A stretch of 64,000 nucleotides of DNA from Bacilli bacterium (GTDB lineage Bacteria > Bacillota_I > Bacilli_A > ML615J-28 > CAG-313): NCBI GenBank assembly GCA_017501465.1, contig JAFVWY010000018.1, positions 141,829 through 205,828 of the forward strand, in the 5' to 3' direction. The notes below the pieces were generated by a model that saw only the letters and a program-made list of their open reading frames with translations, did not search any database and was not told the origin of the DNA. Both the position numbers and the translations under genes were made by a program. Shown in pieces: positions 63,691-64,000 of the stretch; positions within the stretch are counted from its first letter, which is position 1, and the number at the start of each line of letters is the position of its first letter.

Positions 63691-64000
63691 ATGCAAAAAG
63701 TAGAAGAATTAAAAAGAATTAGTAAAAATGCTAAAATATTCATAAAACCTAATAAAAATGAAGATGCATCCACTAGATGGCAAAATAAGGCTGTAAAACG
63801 CTCCAAAAATGTATTTTCTAACCTTTCTTTAGATAAATTATCATATAATGAAAATCAAACATTAAAAATCGAAAATAATAATGTCATTATGGAAGGTTCT
63901 ACTACTGTTATTAAATCGGGACCACGACCAACATTGAGTTTTATTTTAAAATTTGATGGAGAAAATTTTGAAGAATACAATAGACTTTCTTTTGATGTTT
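63691..64000 (+). CDS. Hypothetical protein, 3' end beyond the window
   Basis: At least 103 codons from ATG 63691, preceded by GAGGAATAAT that overlaps the nadE end. The start (MQKVEELKRISKNAKIFIKPNKNE) is soluble and polar, and strands such as GPRPTLSFILKFDG and EYNRLSFDV suggest a beta-sandwich. There is no signal peptide. It is cut by the window edge, so no family can be named. Confidence 0.6.
   Translation, partial: MQKVEELKRISKNAKIFIKPNKNEDASTRWQNKAVKRSKNVFSNLSLDKLSYNENQTLKIENNNVIMEGSTTVIKSGPRPTLSFILKFDGENFEEYNRLSFDV

Noticed and set aside
1-64000. CRISPR arrays or cas genes
   Set aside because: No regularly spaced direct repeats and no Cas motifs were found; the repeats at 33.5-34 kb and 49.5 kb are palindromes at irregular spacing.

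Overview
The window is very AT-rich DNA from a low-GC Gram-positive bacterium (Bacillota; an Erysipelotrichia or Acholeplasma-like relative would fit, but nothing here fixes the genus). The standard bacterial code applies: UAA, UAG and UGA all end intact genes and Trp is UGG, so this is not a UGA=Trp mycoplasma. Nearly every gene is on the plus strand with a good Shine-Dalgarno. Most modules have their own promoter, often an extended -10 (TGnTATAAT) without a clear -35. Gram-positive traits are a TetR-linked, sortase-type surface protein, a lipoprotein and a heterodimeric ABC exporter.

Layout. 1-377: start of a small minus-strand gene, then tRNA-Ser(GCU) and tRNA-Glu(UUC) with promoter and terminator. 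About 380-49,650: a dense defence/restriction island built from self-contained cassettes separated by terminators, decayed genes and palindromic repeats. In order: RecQ-like helicase plus coiled-coil membrane protein; a possible small RNA; a Cys-rich hypothetical; gene relics; an operon joining a Cap4-like nuclease and SMC-type ATPase (Lamassu-like) to a membrane protein and a ThsB-like TIR protein; an McrB relic; a restriction-modification (RM)-like operon of m5C methyltransferase, GHKL ATPase, two unknowns and an HNH nuclease; a second RM system with a fused m5C-m6A methyltransferase and an HNH nuclease; DUF2075, Nudix and DUF3883-like relics; a five-gene overlapping operon (sigma-region-4-like protein, ParB-like, PLD-SNF2, Dam methyltransferase, winged-helix-like protein); an IS21 relic; a PUA-like protein; a TIR effector; a full RecBCD operon; a block of unknown genes; and an AAA ATPase-TOPRIM pair (AbiL/PARIS-like). 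About 49,700-64,000: ordinary genes: TetR, large surface protein, ABC exporter pair, lipoprotein, M13 peptidase, VanZ-like protein, flavin reductase, membrane protein, NAD synthetase and a partial gene.

How they work together. The methyltransferases would mark self DNA while linked HNH or PLD-helicase proteins attack unmarked DNA. The ATPase-nuclease, TIR and AAA-TOPRIM cassettes look like abortive-infection modules, and RecBCD would degrade broken linear DNA. The strongest candidates for an undescribed system are the five-gene operon at 23,264-30,768 and the Lamassu/TIR hybrid operon at 7,690-11,388. All functions are inferred from motifs and neighbourhood; no database search was possible.
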